64,000 nucleotides of DNA. It comes from Archivesica marissinica. Lineage: Eukaryota; Mollusca; Bivalvia; Venerida; Vesicomyidae. The DNA is taken from assembly GCA_014843695.1 (NCBI GenBank), contig CM026398.1, positions 18,363,827-18,427,826 of the forward strand, in the 5' to 3' direction. The number at the start of each line of letters is the position of its first letter. The first letter of the stretch is position 1. The translations under genes were made by a program, and so were the position numbers. The notes beneath the pieces were generated by a model, which worked only from the letters and a program-made list of their open reading frames with translations, was not told the DNA's origin and did not search any database. This document shows, in pieces, positions 1 to 64,000 of the stretch.

Positions 1-24
1 GCAAGTAATAACCTTAGGGTTCCT

Positions 25-330
25 CTCGCTAGGCTAAGAACCTCACACTTTGCGAATTGAAACTGGCAGATAATTTAGACAGAGACTAGATCGTAATGAA
101 TGAACTTGTATGCTGTGCCATACTAGCGAGGTTGAAGATGAATATCATTTTATCCTTATATGTCCCACTATGCTCAAACCTCCAACTAACACTTATTAAA
201 AAATACTATTAGACTGAGAATGTATAAAATGATTACCCTTTTTAGAAGCACAACAAACAAGGAGTTGATTAATATATGCAAGTACGCGAATAATGCACTG
301 ACGCTGCGAGATGAGGTTCTTGGTATAGAT
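25..330 (+). mobile_element. LINE fragment, C-terminal end of reverse-transcriptase polyprotein
   Basis: Pieces in shifting frames spell a LINE ORF2 C-terminus: RTSHFA, 'NE.T.MLCHT', then VEDEYHFILICP at about 131-166, and ELINICKYANNAL near 262-300. The 'R.C..C....vEDEyHF...Cp' Zn-knuckle-like end is shared by RTE/CR1-like LINEs. It has several frameshifts and is dead. Confidence 0.72.
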
Positions 331-1407
331 AAGCATACTAATTATGTACCTTTCCTACTATTAATTTGACCATTAGCTGCGTCACTGAGTAGGTGTGAAG
401 TATGAAAGCATATAGTAGTTTTCATCTTTATTCAAGTCTCATCTACATAAAACTCAGACAAAGTTAAACAACCATATTAAAAGTGCATAGCCATTCTGAG
501 AAATATTGCAACGAAACATATCACATTTTAACAATCACGTGTTTATTACATTAATTATAAATATTTTATTACTTTCTAAAGCCAAGACACAGTTGCTAAT
601 TTAAATACTATTTAAAACAAATTGTAGAAAACACTGGATTGAAAATCAAGCACTAATGCGCTATTAAGAAATATCTTACAAAATCAGCTATCACCATGGA
701 TCAGATGGAGCATGACCTACTTAGCAGCTGCTTGTTGTAGTATGTAAAATCAGAGATATATAATAATAAGAAATGACGAGATTATTTACAAAGGTAAAAG
801 TACCACGTGAACGATGTAGTATTTTAAATCAGGTTTTGGCACTTATCATGCTCTGATTACGGAAGAGAAATATAAATTCACCACGTGTTGTCATGTTACA
901 GAAACGATGACCACATACTATTGCTTATTAGAATACTATTCTAAGAACATTTATATATTGCGCATTCTAATATAACATGATATTCATTTATAGTATGTAT
1001 GAATATAAACTTTCTTCAATCGGTATCTATTTCTTATCACCGAAGACATGTTTAGAACAGAACAGATGTGTCTAAATACAATTTCTTGACATCAACACAC
1101 TCTCTGTCAAACCATTCGCCATCATTAACAATATGTGTATCTGTAAAACTAGGACTATAACTACTATTGCTCACCGTCTGAAAAACAAACCCAGATTAAA
1201 CCCGGAATAAACAGAGACTATCCCTCAGAAATAGTTCAAGCAAGATCCAATCTCGGGTCGGATTACAAAGCGGCCAAACCAGCAAACTCAAAATGATCTG
1301 TTTTAATTGGATTTCCTGCCAAGCTAATTGTAAACAAGCAGGTGGCCAGGGACGAATTCCCTGACTGCAGGAAGGTTATGCAAATACCTAGGTCTACAGG
1401 TCTACAG

Positions 1408-1636
1408 GAAGTCGTGATAGCTCAGTGGTAGCGCGTTCGCTTCACGTGCGAAAGGCACGGAGTTCGAGCCCCGCTGAAGCCGTTACGATTGTGTCCTTAG
1501 GCAAGGCATTTAAATTCCACATCCCTCTTCTCTCTCCCTCGTGGCGATGGATTCCATCAGGAATGAGGTCGCGAGAGTGATTAGTATAAGTTATAAGAAC
1601 TTGTTTCGCAATCGAGCTAAAATAAATTTGTATAAA
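1408..1636 (+). mobile_element. SINE family C, full length with target-site duplication
   Basis: A tRNA-like head (A box 'tagctcagtggtagcgcg', B box 'gagttcgagcccc') is followed by the conserved body 'ccttaggcaaggcattta' and the 3' end 'acttgtttcgcaatcgagct'. It is flanked by a 14-bp direct repeat, 'ctacaggtctacag', at 1394-1407 and 1637-1650. A SINE and not a tRNA gene. Confidence 0.9.
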
Positions 1637-1916
1637 CTACAGGTCTACAGTTCATGCAAGAGCTGATGATAAAACCTGACAAAGCACCAGTATAGTAGCT
1701 ACATCAAGCTATGCACAGGTATGTGCAGAACAGACAGTCTGCCAAGTTCAAGCTACATGCACAGTAGCATTGAATTAAATTGAATTGAGAGAGAAGAGAC
1801 ATGTGGAGTTTAAGGGCTTTGCAAAAGGACACAATCATAAAAGTTACATGTAATTGCTGCGACATTAACCACAAAAAACAAACAAATACATATTCTAGGA
1901 TTTTCGTTTACTTCAG

Positions 1917-57028
<55,112 letters not shown>

Positions 57029-57083
57029 TTCATACTGAATTCTTTATGGAATGGACCGCGGCTTAATCGCGCTGTAAATTACA

Positions 57084-57315
57084 ACTGCTATCAAGAGGAC
57101 ATAGAAAACGCTAACTTCGGATAAGTGTGTTTTTACATGAAAAACAATAACTATATAAATATAGAGTTATACATATATACATATGTTATAAACATAATTG
57201 GAATATTCTTAGGTGTTCAGTTTGTGTTTTGTAAGAAAGATGTGATTATAACTTTGATGGAATCCTTCGTATTTCGTTTTTCATGTAATAATAATCATAT
57301 AATGTAGGTGTGCAT
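57084..57315. mobile_element. MITE-like element, second copy, inverted
   Basis: 'gaggacatagaaaacg', 'cttcggataagtgtgttttt' and 'tggaatccttcgtatttcgt' are the reverse complement of parts of 34611-34842. One end is intact, the other worn. It lies in the presumed 3' UTR or just beyond it. Confidence 0.7.
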
Positions 57316-57592
57316 TACTTAGTACACCGTTCAATATTGACAAATGCATGTCTCAATAATTTGCAAAACGACAGGCAAGTTATATGTATATAAATCTTAG
57401 GATTTCTACAGATTGGCATAAAACACGTATTTTCTAAGAATGCCAGACATACATTCTTCTTGAATAGTGTATCTGGTATATAGCACACGTTTATTATTTA
57501 GCATCCAATGCGACAACGCATGCGCAATGGAAGCAGTTTGCAATGTTTTTGAATTCCTACACAGATGTGTCTAGTAATGCTAGAATGATCAA

Positions 57593-57860
57593 TGTTATGT
57601 TATATTTCGGGTTTTACGCCTGCATCAGCACCATATTGGGCTATATCGCCGGCGGGCAGTTTACCTAACAACACCTTTCCTGGACAGGCTCCAGCGGTTA
57701 ACCAGTACGTGGGTGCACCAACCTCCGTAAGAAACAGCCAACTTGTTCATATAAATGAGACACGACCTGAACGGAGCTCGAACCCGTGACCATCAGTGAT
57801 GATAGGTTACATTGGTATACATGTCAGCAACCTTAACCACTCGACCACGGAGGCGGACCA
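57593..57860 (-). mobile_element. SINE family D, full length with target-site duplication
   Basis: Complete antisense D copy including the head ('taaccactcgaccacggagg'). Flanked by 'ctagaatgatcaa' at 57580-57592 and 57861-57873. Confidence 0.94.
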
Positions 57861-58184
57861 CTAGAATGATCAAACTGATGCGCGAATAACAAGTAATTAT
57901 ATGGAAAAATATATTGGGCATTATAATACAATTTTAAAGTATAGTTCCAATTTTAAATATCGGTACATATGCCGTTCCTACATTTAGAATAGTTCAACTA
58001 GACCAGCTGCAGATGGAATGTAAGCAAACTCGAACAGCTTTAATATATACTTATACATCTGCCCTCCATCTTAACGCCCCCAAATAATCAAACTGTCTAT
58101 ATAAACAAAGTTTCAGTATTGTGTAAGTATACCAAACGAAACGCATACTGTAAACAGGCATACATCAAAAGCGAGAAAGCTGGT

Positions 58185-58189
58185 ATAAC

Positions 58190-58279
<90 letters not shown>

Positions 58280-58303
58280 AATAACAACTAACTAACTAAC
58301 TAA

Positions 58304-58349
<46 letters not shown>

Positions 58350-58410
58350 GCTAACTAACTAACTAACCAACTAACCAACGAACCAACCAACTAATTAACT
58401 AATTAATTAA
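58185..58410. repeat. (CTAA)n microsatellite
   Basis: About 200 bp of 'ctaactaactaa' with a few interruptions, ending in related 'ccaactaattaa' words. A shorter run of the same motif is at 52770-52800. Confidence 0.95.
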
Positions 58411-58609
58411 CACAAACTATAACTCATAGCTAAGACTACACATAAACTCATGAGCACAAATGTATGTGAATAAATGAAACTATTGTAATAGGTAAGGACA
58501 TGTTCAACTTGACGTGCACTATTCAGACAGACACGTACTTATTAAAATACGTTGCTTGGTAAATTACACACATTTGTCATTTAACAGGTATCGTGGAGTT
58601 AAACAAAAT

Positions 58610-58853
58610 GCTGTCCGATTAGCGTAGTGGTTAGCGCGCTCGCTTCTCACCAATGCAACGCGGGTTCGATCCTCGGACCGGGAAGTATGTGAGATGGTAC
58701 GGTGGTCGCCAGATCGGACAGGTGGGTTTTCTCCGGGTACTCCGGTTTCCTCCCACATGAATGACCACATATACGCTTTCATCTGCGCTAACGTGAGTGA
58801 TTAATTATAAGTTGTTAAAACTTGTTTCGCAATCGTTATAAAAATAAATAAGG
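58610..58853 (+). mobile_element. SINE family A, full length
   Basis: Head 'gtccgattagcgtagtggtt', B box 'gggttcgatcc', body 'gtatgtgagatggtacggtg', 3' end 'cttgtttcgcaatcg'. Imperfect 'gttaaacaaaa'/'gttaacaagaaaa' flanks. Confidence 0.9.
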
Positions 58854-59154
58854 GTTAACAAGAAAAACGATTACATATAAATATGTAATTGAAGGACGAT
58901 TGAAAACTCACTCTGCATAATACACACTCAAATACACGGATACACGGTTTGGCTTATTATATAGTGCGCACCGTTTTGACCTACTTTCGCCAAAACGAGA
59001 CTAACAGGTAAACAAACGTAAATATACATTACTCGTATAGGAATGACACACCCAAGTGTGACATAATCTTGAAAGTTACCAGTAGTTAGACGCAATATCT
59101 ATTCCTACGAACGTATATGGGTTATATGGTTCAGAGAATTACTTAGTGTGTTAT

Positions 59155-59348
59155 CCATTGTCCAGTGGTACAGTGGTAGAGTGTCTTATTTGGATTCAAA
59201 GGGTCCCGGGTTTGATACTAGTTTAGGGCACATATATAGTGTCATTCAGTGAGGCATCTCAGTACTGGTTAGTGACTTAAGTCTGCTAAGCCTGTCCAAA
59301 AAACATGTCAAGGTCCCCACAAGGTGCTTGGCATCAATAAAACATACA
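59155..59348 (+). mobile_element. tRNA-like SINE, family F
   Basis: A-box-like 'cagtggtacagtggtagagt' and B-box-like 'gggtttgatactag', then 'aggtccccacaaggtgcttg' and an 'aataaaacataca' tail. Single copy here, so the family is a guess. Confidence 0.5.
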
Positions 59349-59399
59349 ATGTACATACGTAATTGAATGCATTAGTAACATTTAGGCCACACGCACTGT

Positions 59400-60790
59400 A
59401 TTAACTATATTAACCCACGACTTTGGAATGGTCCCCCTCCCCTCAACGAAGGATCACTGCAGGCCCAGTGGAAGTCAGCAAATGTTGCTCCCATTGACAA
59501 AAAGGGGACAAGTCACACGCCGCCAACTATAGGCCTATCTCACTGACATGTGTTCTATGCAAGGTTCTAGAATATATACTTAGTTTCCTCCTCGATAGTA
59601 AAACACTTCACTAACCACAGTATTCTGTAATTAGTAATGCTAATCAATGACTTGGTTACGTCTGTCTACAATAAGCATCAGGTAGATCTCATCCTATTAG
59701 ACTTCAGTAAGGCTTTCGATAAGGTCAATCACGAGAAAGTACTACTAAAAATGCATGACTATGGAGTCAGAGGTCAAACATTAAGGTGGAGTAAGTGTTT
59801 TCTAGATAATAGACTTCAGTCAGTTGTCCTTAATGGTATTAGTTCAGATGACATTCCTCTGGAGTCCCACAGGGATCCGTACTTGGACCCCTGCTTTTCC
59901 TAGCCTACATAAACGACCTTCCACGAAACATCAGTTCCAAAGTCCGTATCTTTGCAGATGATACTGCAGTCTATCTATCATCTGCAAATGAATCGGTCAC
60001 ACGCCAAAACGATCTTAAGAGATTAGAAGAGTGGTAGTTGGAGTGGGACATGGAATTTAACCCCTCCACATGTCAAGTTATCCACGTCACCAGAAGGAAA
60101 CATCCTATTCCCAGTCAATATAAACTCCATGGAGACCTACTTGAGTCGGTCACCTCACCTCAGCCAAATACCTTGGCGTGAATATCTCAAATAACCTGTC
60201 GTGGGACACTCACATAAAAAGGTCAACTAAGAAAGCAAACCAAACATTAGGATTCCTATGTAGAAACCTCCAGGTCAAATCCGAACCCCTTAAGTCCATG
60301 GCTTACCAGACACTAGTGAGACCCCATCTTGAATATAGCTCCGAGATCTGGTTGCCCCATGCCCAAACATTGATAGACCATATGAATGTGTCCAGCGAAG
60401 AGCAGCCCGTTGGATAAAGGCTGATTTCTATCGTACCTCTAGTGTTACAGACATGCTACATTCCCTAAATCTACGCAGCCTATATCAACGGCGTATTGAC
60501 TATAGGTTATCCCTTCTGTATAAAATTCATAATGATCTTGTTGCTATTCCCATTGCAAATTACCTAGTTCCCCTCTCCCGTCCTGCTCGCCATTGCCATT
60601 CCATAAGCCATAGGTTAATTACAGCAACTACTACAAGTTTTCCTTTTTTCCAAGAACAATCTACCATTGGAACCATCTCCCTCCTGACATTGTCCATCTC
60701 CCTACCACAGAGCAATTTAATACGATAGTTTGCCATATTGACCATGCCAGTCCCTAGTTGTTCTGCGCAGCTGCTTTTAAACTTTTACCA
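59400..60790 (+). mobile_element. Decayed LINE reverse-transcriptase fragment (CR1/L2/Rex-like)
   Basis: Successive frames give the RT blocks: 'YRPISLT'-like remains near 59525, LILLDFSKAFDKVNHEKVLL at 59690-59750, [20 protein letters not shown] at about 59865-59920, FADDTAVYL near 59953-59980 and 'EFNPSTCQVIHVTRRKH'. The rest of the thumb and C-terminus follows to 60730. There are frameshifts (for example near 59862) and a TAG stop at 60035-60037. Dead. Confidence 0.85.
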
Positions 60791-60867
60791 CAACTTATTT
60801 TCATTACTCTCTTAAATTACACTTTTAACTATTCATACTTGTCTACATCTCCGCAAGTGTTTCGACA

Positions 60868-60960
60868 TTATATAGATATATATAGATATAGAAGATAGAT
60901 AGATAGTCAAATAGATAGATAGATAGTCAAATAGATAGATAGTCAAATAGATAGATATGT
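60868..60960. repeat. (GATA)n-type microsatellite
   Basis: 'agatagatag' blocks separated by 'tcaaatagat', following the LINE remains. Confidence 0.9.
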
Positions 60961-60964
60961 ACAG

Positions 60965-62089
60965 TCCAGCCCCAGACTTTACCATTTTTGCTGAGCGGCT
61001 GGCCACTGTACCACACGGGACTGTTTTTGACCTTAGTATGTGGTTATTTTCAACATTCTGTGTCTCAAATGAGATCTTTATCAACGGTCCACGACAAGCG
61101 CCACCCTGTCATACTCAGTAGTGTATGTTGGGAGTACCCAGTATATGTGGATGAATACGTTACTACCCGAAATCATCGTTAGACGAAAGGGGTTTATAGA
61201 CGAAACAAGTACGTGAATTCGTGTTTACTCTCTAATATTCACTTGTTATCAGTAGTTATATAAATACGGATAGAATACAGTTACAAAACAACCTACCAAA
61301 GTAAACAGAGTATGTCGAAGGTAGTATATTGCCAAAATACGCTAAACCGGTGATTTTATAACGAATTGTCTTAATGTTTGTTTACCTGTTTATAAGAATC
61401 TGGGTCAAGACGGTCTCCAAACCGTGTTTCCGTGTATAGTATATTGAGTGAATGTAAATACATAATAAAGTGCATAATTTAGTAATTAAATGCAAACATG
61501 TTGATAATAATATGAAACCCTCTCCAATATATTAGTATATACCACATCCCTGCTGAAATATCAGCGAAGCATATGGGAACCAAATATTGTTGCAGAATTT
61601 CAACTACGTAAATAGATTGACCTGGCCATTTCTGGATTCCAGCTCAAAGCTGTATATCTATACGCACACCAGTGAAAGCTTGGAACTAGTTCCCTGACAA
61701 CGATTGAACAATGTTAATACTTATAATACGAATACATAGCAGTAATTCTTATCACATAAATTCCCATTCGTCCAGAAAATAAAGCAAGATGACACCATGG
61801 TTCTCTGTTCACACGTGTATGCTATAAATTAGAATGTGAAAGATTCAGAAGCTCTACATCAGTAACAACGAATAAAGTCGACAAACACACAAGCAAGTAC
61901 TCTAGTAGCCATGACTACAGCAAATTTAATGAGAACATCGACACACATTGGTGACACCACACTCTAGTTGCGAGTCCAGCTAGCTGGCACCAGAACATAA
62001 TCATAGGAAACCGACGACAATTAACTCCAATGTGAGCCAAGAATAAACGCGTATGTTATAGAATGAAGTAATATATTGATCCACCATCT
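60965..62089. other. Intergenic sequence, nothing recognised
   Basis: No exon, RNA gene or named repeat seen. Confidence 0.5.
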
Positions 62090-62285
62090 GACCCTAATAC
62101 TATTAACAGTATTTCAGAAAACCGAGGTTTCGTGTCGGTTCTTTACACTGAGCACGTAAAAGAACCAGAGGAGACCCTGGAATGGGCCATTGCACTATCC
62201 TCCAAAAATCGAAAATGACTATTCCCTTCAGGAGGCGTCGCTCATATGGGCAAACGATAGCGACGATAAATAAACGTAAAATATT
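62090..62285 (+). mobile_element. SINE family B, 5'-truncated
   Basis: From 'atctgaccctaatactatta' through 'ggaggcgtcgctcatatggg' to 'gcgacgataaataaacgtaa'. The tRNA-like head is missing. Confidence 0.87.
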
Positions 62286-62289
62286 CCTA

Positions 62290-63200
62290 GTATTCATGAA
62301 CAAGTTTCGGGCGGACCCTTTCCTTCTAGTCCAGAACCATGTTAAATACGTCGGACACGCTCCATATGGAACTCCTTGGCCGCGTGGTTACGGTCGTTGG
62401 AAATATAGAATATAAGTGATATAACAATTCCGACATTTAGGTAGTATTCTAGCGAAGTCTTTCACAGACAAGAAGTGTAGTTACATAGCATTCAACATGC
62501 TGTTACAACATTGCAATATAACTATTAATTTCTTGGAATTAGTCAGTGGGCCGCTAGGAACGGGGTTTATTGTTACTGCGTGTGGCTTTCTGTGTGTGTG
62601 CAGGATAACTCGCAAGGGTGTTGATGGTGTGTATGATACATTGTGGATATATAGTGGGTTGGTTTAGGAAGAAGTGATGAGATGTTGGGGGGGGGGATCG
62701 GTCAAGGCATGTGGTCAGAGTAGTATCTATTATTGTTTGTTTGCCATAATGGTTTATTTGTAGCTCTGTCGGTTACAAGAGCGTTAACTGTGTACGAACT
62801 ATGTGTAGTAATGCATGATGCAGTTGTGTCCCTTTGGTAAACGTATAATATCTACTATGGCCCAATGATAACGTGTTATTTACAAGCATTACTATAAAAA
62901 ATATTTTTATTAGGTTTCGAATAAGCCAAATCAATACATAGGGTGTAATAAATAATCCTGTGTGCCAAGTAATGCATACATAAATGATAATAAACTTCTT
63001 TTTACCCGTTATAATAATATTAGCCCGTGCGATCTTTTTCGCGGTAATCACGTTACCGTTGGGGTAATATTAACTACCCTATTAGTGTGTATAAAATGAA
63101 CCTGTCTGATATTTGATCGTTCAGACCTGGTTGTTTGACTGTAGTACTTCTATTTGCAGAATCAATAGATACGATAAAGCAATGTCGTGAGTGGGCTCTA
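62290..63200. other. Intergenic sequence, nothing recognised
   Basis: A poly-G run lies near 62688-62697. No exon or named repeat seen. Confidence 0.5.
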
Positions 63201-63204
63201 AACG

Positions 63205-63475
63205 TTTTACAGACGGATATGTAGTCCAGTGGTTAACACGATGGGCTGGGACTCCAGGGATCGCAGGTTCGATTCCCCGTCTGACCCTAATAAAATTAAC
63301 AGTCTTTCAGATGGGACTGTAAACCGATGTCTCATGTCGGTGCTTTACACCATGCATGTAAAAGAACAAGAGAAAATTCTGGAATGGGTCTCTGATTAAT
63401 CACTTCAGGAGGTGTCGCTCATAATTATGGGCAGCGGGTAGAGACGATAAAAAAATGTAAAACACACACTAAAGC
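63205..63475 (+). mobile_element. SINE family B, near full length
   Basis: Head 'gtccagtggttaacacga', B box 'gcaggttcgattcccc', body 'gtctgaccctaataaaatta', 3' block 'gagacgataaaaaaatgtaa'. It lacks about 40 bases of the middle. Confidence 0.9.
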
Positions 63476-63510
63476 ATGCTTCGGCACATTGAAAGTGTAT
63501 GAAGTTGACT

Positions 63511-63750
63511 TGTGGAAGTCGTGATTGCGCAGTGGATGCGCGTTCGCTTCAGGTGCAAATGGTCCGGAATTCGATTCCCGCTGGAGCCGTTACGAGTGTG
63601 CCCTTAGGCAAGGAATTTAAATTCCACGTTCCCTCTTCTCTCTCCCTCGTGGTGATGGATTCCACCAGGAATGAGGTCTCGAGAGTGATTAATATAAGTT
63701 GTAAGAACTTGTTTCGCAATCGAGCTAAAATAAAGTTGTATAAACCTTTT
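63511..63750 (+). mobile_element. SINE family C, full length with target-site duplication
   Basis: Head 'agtcgtgattgcgcagtgga', body 'cccttaggcaaggaattta', 3' end 'cttgtttcgcaatcgagcta'. Flanked by 'agttgact' at 63503-63510 and 63751-63758. Confidence 0.9.
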
Positions 63751-64000
63751 AGTTGACTATGCATGCTTAATGGGAGACGCATCAGTTGTCCAGTGCTTAC
63801 CAGGTATTACAGCAATCCAAGGGTACTGAGTCACACATAGTATGTTTAATAGTTGTTCGGATGCCACTATGTACGGAGTTCCAGCATATCGGTACAACAC
63901 AGCGGGCATATATATATTAGCTCGATTGCGAAAACAGTTCACGATTTGACATCTACAACACACGGTAATATATTCTAAAATAGTTCATGATTTGACATCA

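Noticed and set aside
1408..1480. tRNA-like sequences here and in many other places (for example 4318, 23964, 58610, 63511)
   Set aside because: Each continues into a conserved SINE body and tail, and several have target-site duplications, so they are SINE heads, not tRNA genes.
1..1916. Search for the upstream ectodomain exon and signal peptide
   Set aside because: No segment with a proper donor in phase 1 and receptor-like coding was found; the missing exons are presumed to lie before the window.

Overview
This is a window of animal nuclear DNA: AT-rich, intron-rich and crowded with repeats. It holds one recognisable host gene, on the + strand, whose exons run from 1917 to 57028. The gene is a single-pass receptor guanylate cyclase of the natriuretic-peptide-receptor type. 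It has an ANF-receptor ectodomain, a transmembrane helix, a kinase-homology (pseudokinase) domain, a dimerisation helix, a guanylate cyclase domain and an unusual C-terminal tail. I read twenty exons by hand. Their intron phases join without a break into 1006 codons plus stop. The 5' end (signal peptide and first part of the ectodomain) lies before the window. The repeat content (many tRNA-headed SINE families, CR1/RTE-like LINEs, MITEs, minisatellites in introns) suits a lophotrochozoan such as a mollusc, but that is an inference and the species cannot be read from the sequence.

Layout. 1-1916: LINE C-terminal fragment and a SINE. 1917-10835: exons 1 and 2, separated by an intron with a degraded LINE, SINEs, a 37-bp repeat, a hairpin, a 2.1-kb array of 55-bp units and a doubled CCAAT-rich block. 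10836-21908: exons 3 to 6, with a GA tract, a 53-bp array, a SINE palindrome and a short inverted-repeat element in the introns. 21909-31342: a long intron that carries an inverted copy of exon 6. 31343-35183: exons 7 to 10 (transmembrane segment and start of the pseudokinase). 35184-42889: an intron filled by a 70-bp array and an almost intact two-ORF LINE. 42890-54237: exons 11 to 19 (rest of the pseudokinase and the cyclase). 54238-57028: intron and terminal exon 20. 57029-64000: no host gene seen; SINEs, a (CTAA)n tract and a decayed LINE.

SINE families are named here for reference only. A and C have different tRNA-like heads but the same 3' domain. B ends in a shared block near 'gcgacgataaataaa'. 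D has a Leu/Ser-like head. E, F, G and H are less certain. Many copies have 8-14 bp target-site duplications that I could read directly.

The most notable observation is at 28102-28525. A family-D SINE there carries, joined to its 5' end, an antisense copy of exon 6 with its splice acceptor, and is flanked by a 13-bp target-site duplication. It derives from the SINE at 21485-21757, which sits 24 bp upstream of exon 6. One pre-mRNA therefore contains exon 6 and its exact reverse complement about 6.3 kb apart. A second observation is that the 70-bp array after exon 10 resembles the exon 10/intron 10 splice-donor region.
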